From Nitriliruptoraceae bacterium (GTDB lineage Bacteria; Actinomycetota; Nitriliruptoria; Nitriliruptorales; Nitriliruptoraceae), in NCBI GenBank assembly GCA_007134165.1, contig SLLJ01000195.1:1-20121 (forward strand): a DNA stretch of 20,121 nucleotides. Direction: 5' to 3'. The notes under the pieces were generated by a model. It made no database searches and was not told the DNA's origin. It worked only from the letters and a program-made list of their open reading frames with translations. The translations under genes and the position numbers were made by a program. Below, in pieces: positions 13,005 through 20,121 of the stretch (position 1 is its first letter; every line of letters begins with the position of its first letter).

Positions 13005-16000
13005 TCATGTCCGTTCGAGCAGCCGGCGCAGGTCGTCGTCCTCGAGCCAGCGCCCGGCATCGGCCTCGGCCGCGTAGTGATCGGCGCCGAGGTGACGGCG
13101 TAGCTGGCTGCGGGTCGCATGGGCGGCGTCGCGGGTCAGGATCGGGGCGGGGGCCCCCATCGTTGCACGCCGCGTCGCGGAGGCTCCGAGCAGCCGGGCC
13201 CCGAGCTCGGGTTCGCCGCGCGCCGCATGCACCGCGGCCAACCCTTCCAGGGCCGCGGCGCTGGCGTCGAGGTCGCCCCGGTCCATGGCGCTGGCCAGCG
13301 ACCCGGTGAGCAGCCCATGAGCGCGGGTCGGCTCGCCGGCCTGGAGGGCCAGGTGGCCCAGCCCCCACAGGGCGAACGGCCGGCCAAGCGCCAGACCGGT
13401 CCAGTCGTGCAGTTCGAGGGCCTGCCGCCAACGGGCGGCCGCCCGGTCGTGGTCCCCGCCGCGCAGTGCTACGTACGCGTCGGCGTGGGCGACCATCGCC
13501 GCCCCCATCTCGAGCCCGGAGTTCTCGAAGCAGGCGGCGGCGCGGGCGAGCTCGGCCGCAGCGCGGTTCCAGTCGTCGACGGCTGCCGCGACCATCGCGA
13601 CCAGACAGCGCAGCTCGCCCTCCGCCTCGGGCGCTCCGAGCCGCACGGATGCTTCGATCCCCCGGGCCGCGACCCGCCACACGGCCTCGACGTCCCCGCG
13701 CAGCTGCGCGAGGTGCAGCAGGGTGTCGCTGGCCAGCACCGCGGCGAACGGTCCGTGATCCACCAGGATCCGCTGGGCGTGGTCGAGCCTGGCCTCGGCT
13801 TCGGCGAGCCGGCCCGCGAGCGCCAGCAGCTTGCCGTCCAGTGCCGCGAACACCCCGTCCAGCCAGCCGTCGTTGCGGGGGCGGTGGGTGGCGATCACCT
13901 CGCGGGCGCCGTTCGGGTCGCCGGTCAGCACCTGGTAGGCCGCGACGAACGACCAGGCCAGGGCGGTCAGCACGTCGTCCTCAGCGGCAACGGCAGCCTC
14001 GACGGCGAGCTCGGCCCAGCGCAACGCCTCGGGATCGGGAGCCCCGATCCGCAGCGCGGCGGCCCACAGCAGGGCCCACGGCTCGCAGGCTGCCACCTCG
14101 ACGTCCTCAACGGGTCCCAGCGCCCGTTCGATCCAGTCCAGGCCCTCCCGGGTCGGTTCGCCGAGGTAGCACAGCCAGCCGATGCCGGCGGCAAGGCGTT
14201 GCTGTCCGCGGCTCTCGCCGCGGGCGGAGCGCCAGCGCAGCGCCTCGCGGGTGTCGGGCAGCAGCCGGCGCTGGGCGTCGAGGTCGACCTGCCAGCGCAG
14301 GGGCGTGGAGGTGTCGGTCGCCGCCAGGGCCGCCTCGACCGCGGTGGCGTGGGCGTCGCGCACCGCCATCTCGAGGTCGCTGCCGGCCAGGTACTCGCGA
14401 CCGAAGCTGCGCACCGGCCCCAGCATCCGGTAGCGGGTCTCCCGGCCCCGCTCGTGGACCTCGAGGAGCGAGAGGTCACCGAGCCGGACCACGGCCTCGG
14501 CGCCGGTGACCGGGAGGTCGGCCGCGTCGAGCAGTCGGTCGAGCAGCCCGGTGGTGAACGGCCCGACGGGCACGGCCGCCACCGCCCACAGCCGACGCTC
14601 GGTGTCGTCGAGCAGGTCGAAGCTCCACCGCAGGGCATCGACCAGCGTGCGGTGCCGGTCCGGGGCGTCGCGTGGCCCGGTCGCGAGCGGTCCGAGGTGG
14701 CCGTCGAGCTGCGCGGCGACCTCGGCCAGCGAGCTCATCGCCGTTCGCGCGGCGGCCAGCTCGATCGCCAGCGGCAGCCCGTCGAGCTGGTGCACGATGC
14801 GCACGAGGTCGGCGGCGTCGGCCGGGCTCGCCGCAGCCTGCGGCGCCGCGGACCTCAGCCGATCGAGCAGTAGCGCCACGGCATCGCTGCGGCGGGCGAC
14901 CTCGAGGTCGCGGGTGTCGGGCGGGGGCAGGGTCAGCGGCGTCAGCTGCCAGCGGGTCTCCCCCCGGATCCCCAACGGCGAGCGGCTGGTCGCCAGCACC
15001 TGCAGCCCAGGACAGGCCGCCAGCAGTCGGGAGGTCAGCTCGGCGACGCCGGTGAGGACCTGTTCGGCGTTGTCCAGCACCACCCGACGCGGGCGGGTTC
15101 GCAGCGCGGTGGTCACGATCTGCTCGGCGTCGGCTCCGCTACTCACCCGCAGTCCGAGCGCCGCGGCCAGCGCCGGGGCGATCGCGTCGAGATCCTCGAT
15201 GCCCGACAGGTCGGTGAAGCTGACCGGTGCGGTGGTGGCGTCCTGGTCCCGGCCGGCGAGCTCGATCGCCAGCCGTGTCTTGCCGGCGCCACCCGGGCCG
15301 GTGATGGTCACCAGCCGCTCGGTGCGCAGCAGCTCGCCGAGCTGCTCGAGCTCGCGCTCACGGCCGACGAACCGGCTGGCCGGGACCGGCAGGCCGGTGC
15401 CGACGTTGGGGGTGGACGGCGCCGTCGCGACGGCCTGCTGGGTCAGCACGTCGGCGTGGATCCGGCGCAGCGCGGGGGACGGGTCCAGGCCGAGCTCGTC
15501 GGCCAGCCGTCGGCGGCCCTGCTCGTAGCGCTCGAGGGCGTCGGCCTGCCGACCGCTGCGGGCCAGGGCCAGCATCAGCTGTCCGCGCAGCCGTTCGCGA
15601 AGCGGCTCGGCGTCGACCTGCTGCTCGAGCTCGGCCACCAGCGACGTGTGGCGTCCGAGCGCCAGGTCGGCGTCGATGCGGTCCTCCAGCGCGGTGGCCC
15701 GGCGCTCGGTCAGCCGGCCGGCCTCGGTCACCGCCCACGGGGCATCGACCTCGGCCAGGGCCGGACCGCGCCACTCGGCCAGCGCCGCGGCGAGCAGCCG
15801 GGCGGCCCGGGGAGCATCGCCCGCGGCCAGGGCCTGCTGCCCACGCTCGGCACGCTGCTCGAAACGGCGGGCGTCGATGCGCTCGTCGCTGACCTGCAGC
15901 CGGTAGCCGCCGGTGACGGTGACCAGCACGTCGCCCCGGCGCTCCGGGTCGAGCAGCCCGCGCAGGTGGAACACCCGCTGTTGCAGCGCGTTGCCGGGGT

Positions 16001-16169
16001 TGGCCGGCAGCTGCTCCGCCCACAGGGCCTCGATGATGCCATCGGCCGACAGGACCTCGCCGGCGTGCACGACGAGCAGCGCGAGCAGGTCACGGTGCCG
16101 GGCTGGGGGCAGCAGCTCACGGCCATCGGCGTCGAGCAGCCGGACCGGTCCGAGGATCCCGTACTCCAC
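13005..16169 (-). CDS. AfsR/SARP-type transcriptional regulator (BTAD, NB-ARC, TPR-like)
   Basis: A 1054-residue regulator. Residues 1 to about 95 form an OmpR-like winged-helix DNA-binding domain (YGILGPVRLLDADG, LLALLVVHAGEVLSADGIIEALW, VTGGYRLQV). About 96-248 form the bacterial transcriptional activation domain (LVAELEQQVDAEPLRERLRGQLMLALARSGRQADALERYEQ). An NB-ARC STAND ATPase follows: P-loop GPGGAGKT (291-298), VVLDNAEQVL, the LATSRSPLGIRGE sensor and DGLPLAIELAAAR. From about 640 an Ala-rich helical repeat region of TPR type runs to the end. GTG at 16169 has a GGAGGGGG ribosome site. The family activates secondary metabolism or export genes after ATP-dependent oligomerisation. It is divergent from an ABC-2 exporter, which is its probable target. 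Confidence 0.95.
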   Translation of the reverse strand: MEYGILGPVRLLDADGRELLPPARHRDLLALLVVHAGEVLSADGIIEALWAEQLPANPGNALQQRVFHLRGLLDPERRGDVLVTVTGGYRLQVSDERIDARRFEQRAERGQQALAAGDAPRAARLLAAALAEWRGPALAEVDAPWAVTEAGRLTERRATALEDRIDADLALGRHTSLVAELEQQVDAEPLRERLRGQLMLALARSGRQADALERYEQGRRRLADELGLDPSPALRRIHADVLTQQAVATAPSTPNVGTGLPVPASRFVGRERELEQLGELLRTERLVTITGPGGAGKTRLAIELAGRDQDATTAPVSFTDLSGIEDLDAIAPALAAALGLRVSSGADAEQIVTTALRTRPRRVVLDNAEQVLTGVAELTSRLLAACPGLQVLATSRSPLGIRGETRWQLTPLTLPPPDTRDLEVARRSDAVALLLDRLRSAAPQAAASPADAADLVRIVHQLDGLPLAIELAAARTAMSSLAEVAAQLDGHLGPLATGPRDAPDRHRTLVDALRWSFDLLDDTERRLWAVAAVPVGPFTTGLLDRLLDAADLPVTGAEAVVRLGDLSLLEVHERGRETRYRMLGPVRSFGREYLAGSDLEMAVRDAHATAVEAALAATDTSTPLRWQVDLDAQRRLLPDTREALRWRSARGESRGQQRLAAGIGWLCYLGEPTREGLDWIERALGPVEDVEVAACEPWALLWAAALRIGAPDPEALRWAELAVEAAVAAEDDVLTALAWSFVAAYQVLTGDPNGAREVIATHRPRNDGWLDGVFAALDGKLLALAGRLAEAEARLDHAQRILVDHGPFAAVLASDTLLHLAQLRGDVEAVWRVAARGIEASVRLGAPEAEGELRCLVAMVAAAVDDWNRAAAELARAAACFENSGLEMGAAMVAHADAYVALRGGDHDRAAARWRQALELHDWTGLALGRPFALWGLGHLALQAGEPTRAHGLLTGSLASAMDRGDLDASAAALEGLAAVHAARGEPELGARLLGASATRRATMGAPAPILTRDAAHATRSQLRRHLGADHYAAEADAGRWLEDDDLRRLLERT

Positions 16170-16207
16170 GCCGTCCCCCTCCGCCGCTCCCTCTGTGCCC
16201 CGGGGTG

Positions 16208-16213
16208 ATCCTA
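16208..16213 (-). promoter_or_regulatory. Predicted -10 box of the AfsR-like gene
   Basis: TAGGAT on the minus strand fits TANNNT and would start transcription near 16201, giving a leader of about 32 bases to the GTG at 16169. No good -35 box is present. This is typical of a promoter that needs an activator, and direct repeats begin 14 bases upstream. Confidence 0.45.
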
Positions 16214-16227
16214 CTGCAGCGGAGAGG

Positions 16228-16267
16228 TGGAAGCCGGCCGCAAGCCGACCGAAAGTGGGACGAAAGC
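16228..16267. promoter_or_regulatory. Four direct heptamers at 11-base period (candidate SARP-binding array)
   Basis: TGGAAGC (16228-16234), CGCAAGC (16239-16245), CGAAAGT (16250-16256) and CGAAAGC (16261-16267) begin exactly 11 bases apart, with AAG(C/T) invariant. SARP proteins are known to bind heptameric direct repeats spaced 11 bp on one helical face. The array lies in the gap between the AfsR-like gene and the exporter operon. Which promoter it serves is not resolved. Confidence 0.6.
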
Positions 16268-16365
16268 CTCGCATGCGAAGGTGCATCTCGAACGGCGACC
16301 CCCGACGGGGCGTCCCGCGGCAGGGGCCGCGGACCCGGCCGGGGGCACGACACGAGGAGCCAACG

Positions 16366-17280
16366 ATGGCAAGCACCAAGGTGCCGGTGGTCCGGTTCGA
16401 CGAGACCACCAAGAAGTTCGGCTCGCTGGTCGCACTCGACCGGCTGAGCCTGGACATCGATCAGGGCGAGATCGTCGGGCTGCTCGGCCCCAACGGGGCG
16501 GGCAAGACCACGACGCTGCGCACCCTGCTCGGACTCATGCGACCGACCTCGGGCCGCGCGCTGATCAACGGCGTCGCCGCCTGGGACGACCCGGTGACCG
16601 CGCTGGCGCAGGTCGCCTACATCCCCGGTGACGTCGCGGTGTGGCCGCAGCTGACCGGAGGGCAGATCCTCGACCTGCTCGGCGGTGTCTCCGGCGGGAT
16701 CGACGAGGGCTACCGCGAGCAGCTCATCGAGCGCTTCGCGTTCGACCCGTCGAAGAAGGGCCGGTCGTACTCCAAGGGCAACCGGCAGAAGATCGCGGTC
16801 ATCGCCGCGCTGTCCACCCGCGCGCCGCTGCTGGTCATGGACGAACCGACCAGCGGGCTCGACCCGCTGATGGAGGCCACCTTCCAGGCCTGCCTGCGGG
16901 AGGCCAAGCAGCGCGGGCAGACCATCCTGCTCTCCAGCCACATCCTGTCCGAGGTCGAGGCGGTCTGTGACCGGGTCGCGGTGCTTCGCCAGGGCGTGCT
17001 CGTCGAACACGGCACCCTGGCCGATCTGCGCCACCTGCACGCACACACCGTCGAGGCCACCTACGTCGGCACACCGCCGCAGCTCGAGGGGATCCCCGGG
17101 GTCCAAGACGTGCAGATCGCCGACGGCGCCATCCGCCTGCAGGTCGCGGGCTCGACCGATGCGCTGATCAAGGCGCTCGCCGCCGCCGAGGTGCCCTCCA
17201 TCCAGCTGCGCGAGCCGAGCCTCGATGAGCTGTTCCACGCCTACTACGAGGACGACGCCACCGAGCGTGCGTCCGCCTGA
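16366..17280 (+). CDS. ABC-2 type exporter, ATP-binding subunit
   Basis: A 304-residue ATPase that powers the membrane protein encoded 20 bases downstream. Walker A is GPNGAGKT (41-48). Walker B is LLVMDE with catalytic Glu160. The switch His is His192. The signature is YSKGN (135-139) instead of LSGGQ, as is common in antibiotic-exporter ATPases of this type. The C-terminal part (about 220-304) is the small accessory domain seen in such subunits. GAGGAG lies seven bases before the ATG at 16366. A GC-rich inverted repeat (16312-16334) lies in the leader. It is divergent from the AfsR-like regulator, with candidate regulator boxes between, suggesting controlled drug or metabolite export. The substrate is unknown. 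Confidence 0.94.
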   Translation: MASTKVPVVRFDETTKKFGSLVALDRLSLDIDQGEIVGLLGPNGAGKTTTLRTLLGLMRPTSGRALINGVAAWDDPVTALAQVAYIPGDVAVWPQLTGGQILDLLGGVSGGIDEGYREQLIERFAFDPSKKGRSYSKGNRQKIAVIAALSTRAPLLVMDEPTSGLDPLMEATFQACLREAKQRGQTILLSSHILSEVEAVCDRVAVLRQGVLVEHGTLADLRHLHAHTVEATYVGTPPQLEGIPGVQDVQIADGAIRLQVAGSTDALIKALAAAEVPSIQLREPSLDELFHAYYEDDATERASA

Positions 17281-17300
17281 CGACGAGGAAGGCCGCACCG

Positions 17301-18986
17301 ATGACGACCTCGACGCCCGCACCCGACACGACCCGACCCGTCACGACCGCATCCGATCGGCGAGCCGATCTGCCACCACGCCGTGAGCACGCGAGCCGAA
17401 GCTCGGTCTGGTTCACCCTCCTTCGCCACCACCTGCGCCTGCTGCGCGGAGGCGCCACCGCCTGGATCCTTGCGCTGACCGGGATCAGCGTCGGGGTCGT
17501 GGCGACCTTCGAGGACCGCTACACCACCCAGGCCGAGCTCGACGCGTTCGCCGACCTCGAGGGCGTGCCCGCCTTCGAGGCCATGCTCGGACGACTGGTT
17601 GGTCTCAACACCCTCGAAGGCGGCGTGCTCTCCCGCTGGGGGATGTTCGGCATCCTCGCCGCGGTGTGGGGGATGTTCGCCGCCGTCCGGCTCCTGCGCG
17701 GCGCGGAGGAGGTCGGCCACCTCGAGCAGCTCAGGGCCGGAGCCATCACCCCCCGTGCGCTGCTCAGTTCGGTCGTCGCTGCACTGCTCGCCACCCACCT
17801 GGTGCTGGCGGTGGCCATCGGCGTCACCCACAGCGCCGCCGGGATGGACCCCGCGACCGCCTGGGCCCTCGGTGGAGCCGCGGGGCTACTCACCGCCTGC
17901 TTCGCCGCCGCCGGGACGCTGGCCTCCCAGCTGGTTTCGACCCGCCGTCGTGCGGTCGGGATCGTGGGCGCGGCGCTCGGTATCAGCCTCGGGCTGCGCC
18001 TGATCGCCGCGGCCGGTGGCACCCCCGACTGGGTGTGGTGGACCACCCCGCTGGGCTGGCTCGGCTTCCTCCACGAGATCGACGCTGCCCAACTGACCGT
18101 GCTCGGCGCCTACGCCGTGCTGCTCGTGGTCCTGCTCGCCGCAGCCTTCGTCCTCGCCCATCGTGACCTGCACGCCGGCTTCTTGGGGAGCAGCGACGAC
18201 ACCCCACGCGGTGCGGTGCGCCCCATCCGGGGCCAGGCGTCCCTGGCCCGGCGGCTCACCCTGGCCTCGTCGAGGACCTGGGGTGCGGTGATCGGCCTGC
18301 TGGCGCTGACCTTCGGGCTGCTGGCCCGTGACTTCAGCGAAGCGGTCGCCGACCTGCCGACCATGGTCGAACTCGCGGATGCCGTCGGTTGGCTCGCGAT
18401 CGACACCGCCGAGGGCATCGTCGCCTACACCTTCACGATCATCGCTCTGCTGCTCGCGGTGTTCGCCGTCGGCCAGGCCGTGGCCATCCGTGAGGAGGAG
18501 GCGTCCTGGCGCATCGAGCACCTGATGGTGCGTCCGCTGAGCCGCACCACCTGGTTGGCGACGCGGATCGTCCACAGCCTGGCCGCAATGGTGGCGCTTG
18601 CGCTGGTCGCCGGGGTCGGGGCCTGGGCCGGCACCGCGATCGTCGGCACCCCGGTCAGCTTCGTCGACGCGCTCGCGGCCGGACTCAACACGGTGTCCGT
18701 GGCCTGGCTCGCCTTCGGGCTGGGGATCGCCCTGGTCGGCGTCGTTCCGCGCCTCACCGCCCCGTTGAGCTACGGACTGGTGCTCGCGGCCTACCTGCTC
18801 GACTTCGTCGGCGGGATGCTCGAGCTGCCCGAGGCCGTTCTCGAGCTCAGCCCGTTCGCCCACCTCGCGTCGGTCCCGGTGGTCGAGATGAACCTCACCG
18901 CCACGGGTGTATCGCTCGCCGTGGCGGCACTCGGGATCGTCGTCGGACTCGTCGCGTTCCGGCGCCGGGACCTGCAAGAGGCCTGA
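17301..18986 (+). CDS. ABC-2 type exporter, membrane subunit
   Basis: A 561-residue integral membrane protein. After a polar N-terminus (about 1-35) it has about 12 hydrophobic segments in two similar halves, each starting after a soluble loop (SSVWFTLLRHHLRLLRGG... and LARRLTLASSRTWGAVIGLL...). In each half a conserved stretch, EEVGHLEQLRAGAITPRALL and EEASWRIEHLMVRPLSRTTWL, forms the coupling segment to the ATPase, as in polyketide/polyether antibiotic exporters. The internal duplication means one chain can act as the whole membrane part. The ATG at 17301 has GAGGAAGG upstream and lies 20 bases after the ATPase gene, so the two are an operon. The exported compound is unknown. Confidence 0.92.
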   Translation: MTTSTPAPDTTRPVTTASDRRADLPPRREHASRSSVWFTLLRHHLRLLRGGATAWILALTGISVGVVATFEDRYTTQAELDAFADLEGVPAFEAMLGRLVGLNTLEGGVLSRWGMFGILAAVWGMFAAVRLLRGAEEVGHLEQLRAGAITPRALLSSVVAALLATHLVLAVAIGVTHSAAGMDPATAWALGGAAGLLTACFAAAGTLASQLVSTRRRAVGIVGAALGISLGLRLIAAAGGTPDWVWWTTPLGWLGFLHEIDAAQLTVLGAYAVLLVVLLAAAFVLAHRDLHAGFLGSSDDTPRGAVRPIRGQASLARRLTLASSRTWGAVIGLLALTFGLLARDFSEAVADLPTMVELADAVGWLAIDTAEGIVAYTFTIIALLLAVFAVGQAVAIREEEASWRIEHLMVRPLSRTTWLATRIVHSLAAMVALALVAGVGAWAGTAIVGTPVSFVDALAAGLNTVSVAWLAFGLGIALVGVVPRLTAPLSYGLVLAAYLLDFVGGMLELPEAVLELSPFAHLASVPVVEMNLTATGVSLAVAALGIVVGLVAFRRRDLQEA

Positions 18987-19013
18987 GCGCTCCCTGGCAT
19001 CCCGGAGTCTGCC

Positions 19014-19049
19014 GCACCGGACCCTGCCGCACCCGGTAGGGTCCGGTGC
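19014..19049. terminator. Perfect 12-bp inverted repeat next to the ATP-grasp start (terminator or operator)
   Basis: GCACCGGACCCT (19014-19025) and AGGGTCCGGTGC (19038-19049) are exact reverse complements around a 12-base loop. The right arm overlaps a TANNNT -10 box (TAGGGT, 19037-19042) and ends one base before the ATG at 19051. It could end the exporter transcript, whose stop is at 18986, or be a repressor site for the ATP-grasp promoter, or both. Confidence 0.65.
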
Positions 19050-19050
19050 C

Positions 19051-19989
19051 ATGCGTACGGCCCGCCAACTGCTGGTGATCGGCTATCCGTCACGCCTTCT
19101 CGCCGACCATCGGGCGCTGCTGGCGGCAGCAGGGGCGGCCGGGTTCGAGGCCGAGCTGGTCTCGCCCTCCCGGCTCGGGCTGGAAGTGTCGCCGACGGGT
19201 GAGCAGGTCGTGCTCGACGGGCTGGCGCCACTGCCTGACCAGAATCCACTGCCCGACCGGGGGGTGCTGCCCGAGGTCGTGCTGCCCCGGGGGGTGAACC
19301 GGCCCTGGCCGCTGCTGCGCCAGGTCCTCGCGTGCTGGCAGCGCGCCGGTGTCCGGGTCGTTCCTGACGTCGCGGCCGCGGAGCTCTGCGCCGACAAGCT
19401 GGTGACCACGCGGGCACTGGTGGCAGCCGGCGTGCCGGTGCTACCGACCGTCGGGGTGGCACCGGGGCCGGGAGTGGTGCTGCCCGGCGGGATCGGGACC
19501 GGCGAGCTGGTCGCCAAACCCGCCCGGGCTTCGAAAGCAGCCGGCGTCGAGCGCTACTCGGACCCGGCCTCGGCGCAGGCGGCGCTGGGTACCACCCGGT
19601 CGTTGCTCGCCGGGCTGGTCGACCACCACGTCGTGCAGCCCCTGGCCACCGGTGCTGGCACCGACTACCGGGTGATCGTCGCCCGGGTCGGCCATCGGGT
19701 GCTCGTTCCGGCCGTCACGCGCCGGCATGCCTCGGCCGGCGGGTTCGTGACCGACGGCGAGGTCGAGGACGTCCACGACCCGTGGCGCGACGTGCCCGAG
19801 GTGGTCGAGGTCGCCACCCGAGCGGTGCTCGCCCTCGGGTTGGCCTTCGGCGGCGTCGACGTCATCGAGCACGAGGGCCGGGCCGTGGTGTTGGAGGTCA
19901 ACGCCTGGCCGGGCCTCGCCGCCGAGGTCCGGGGCTGGCAGCTCGCCGAAGTGCTCGTCGAGGTGGCCGCATCGGAGCCGGCGCCGTGA
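19051..19989 (+). CDS. RimK-like ATP-grasp domain protein
   Basis: A 312-residue ATP-grasp protein, a family that joins a carboxylate to an amine or thiol via an acyl-phosphate. Landmarks: ELCADKLVTTRALVAAGVPVLPT (111-133), the nucleotide-binding Lys in LVAKPARASKAAGV (153-166), HHVVQPL (192-198), the RimK-like DYRVIVARVG (205-214), and the metal-binding EVNAWPGL (282-289). The N-terminal 110 residues form a pre-ATP-grasp fold. The ATG at 19051 appears leaderless, as a -10 box lies eight bases upstream with no ribosome site. Its stop overlaps the next start in GTGA, coupling it to a PHP-domain protein. The ligated substrate is unknown; glutamate ligase or peptide-tailoring roles are guesses. 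Confidence 0.88.
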   Translation: MRTARQLLVIGYPSRLLADHRALLAAAGAAGFEAELVSPSRLGLEVSPTGEQVVLDGLAPLPDQNPLPDRGVLPEVVLPRGVNRPWPLLRQVLACWQRAGVRVVPDVAAAELCADKLVTTRALVAAGVPVLPTVGVAPGPGVVLPGGIGTGELVAKPARASKAAGVERYSDPASAQAALGTTRSLLAGLVDHHVVQPLATGAGTDYRVIVARVGHRVLVPAVTRRHASAGGFVTDGEVEDVHDPWRDVPEVVEVATRAVLALGLAFGGVDVIEHEGRAVVLEVNAWPGLAAEVRGWQLAEVLVEVAASEPAP

Positions 19990-20121
19990 GCGGCGACGAT
20001 CGGCTGCCCGCCGAGTCTGAGCTGCGGCTGCCCGCCGAGTCTGAGCTGCGGCTGCCCGCCGAGTCTGAGCTGCGGCTGCCCGCCGACGACCACACGCACA
20101 CCGAATGGTCGTGGGACGCCC
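19986..20121 (+). CDS. PHP-domain phosphoesterase (partial at right edge)
   Basis: Only the first 45 codons are present. GTG at 19986 overlaps the ATP-grasp stop codon (GTGA). After VSGDD come three perfect copies of RLPAESEL and a partial fourth (RLPA), then DDHTHTEWSWDA. DxHxHTxxSxDA is the opening metal-binding motif of PHP-domain proteins, which include histidinol phosphatases of the HisJ/HisK type. So the repeats are an N-terminal extension placed directly before the metal site. The enzyme probably hydrolyses a phosphate ester, and coupling to the ATP-grasp gene suggests a shared pathway. The exact substrate cannot be told from this fragment. Confidence 0.8.
   Translation, partial: MSGDDRLPAESELRLPAESELRLPAESELRLPADDHTHTEWSWDA
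20001..20086. repeat. 24-bp tandem repeat, 3.6 copies, in the PHP gene
   Basis: Identical units at 20001-20024, 20025-20048 and 20049-20072 are followed by 14 bases of a fourth (20073-20086). Each unit encodes RLPAESEL in frame. Perfect identity, even at third positions, implies recent expansion. Confidence 0.95.

Noticed and set aside
11734..13680. Upstream extension of the galM reading frame
   Set aside because: The frame stays open only because of high GC. The real galM start at 11733 has AAGGAG, and the extension is antisense to the CNNM gene.
16170..16457. N-terminal extension of the AfsR-like frame
   Set aside because: The extension would run through the divergent promoter region and into the exporter ATPase gene; the GTG at 16169 has a strong ribosome site and gives the expected family N-terminus.
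20001..20086. CRISPR-like array
   Set aside because: The units are directly adjacent with no spacers and are in frame with a coding sequence, so this is a coding tandem repeat.

Overview
The window is very GC-rich DNA with a dense gene layout. It looks like a high-GC, probably deep-branching actinobacterium. Supporting signs are an AfsR/SARP-type regulator, TANNNT-type -10 boxes placed directly in front of start codons without a Shine-Dalgarno sequence (leaderless genes), a tRNA gene that does not encode CCA, and many GTG starts. The very acidic Asp/Glu/Pro linker of the solute-binding lipoprotein would suit a halophilic or haloalkaliphilic lineage such as the Nitriliruptoria. That placement is inference.

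Left part (1-6.2 kb) is a sugar uptake and galactose block. On the minus strand lie a MalF-type ABC permease running off the left edge, a solute-binding lipoprotein, a DeoR-family regulator and galE. galK is divergent on the plus strand. The binding protein has its own promoter, with a palindrome between the -35 and -10 boxes. The galE-galK gap holds spaced TTCGAT repeats. galM lies apart at 10.6-11.7 kb on the minus strand. No galT is present, so the Leloir pathway is incomplete within the window.

Middle part (6.3-13 kb): a Na+/phosphate (NptA-like) cotransporter, tRNA-Arg(CCU), a small DUF2905-like membrane protein, a ribbon-helix-helix antitoxin with a frameshifted MazF-like toxin, a frameshifted short-chain dehydrogenase, an approximately 480-base gene-poor stretch, galM, and a CNNM/CBS membrane protein. 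The two frameshifts lie within 900 bases of each other and point to local decay or to base-calling errors.

Right part (13-20.1 kb): a 1054-residue AfsR-like regulator on the minus strand, divergent from a two-gene ABC-2 type exporter. Their shared control region has four short direct repeats at an exact 11-base period, the geometry expected of SARP binding sites. Next come a RimK-like ATP-grasp protein, whose start codon abuts a perfect 12-bp inverted repeat, and a translationally coupled PHP-domain phosphoesterase, cut by the right edge. The N-terminus of the latter carries a 24-bp tandem repeat.

I did not find a clearly new system. The most interesting leads are the SARP-box array, the ATP-grasp/PHP pair with its repeat and inverted repeat, and the permease with a long hydrophobic N-terminal extension.
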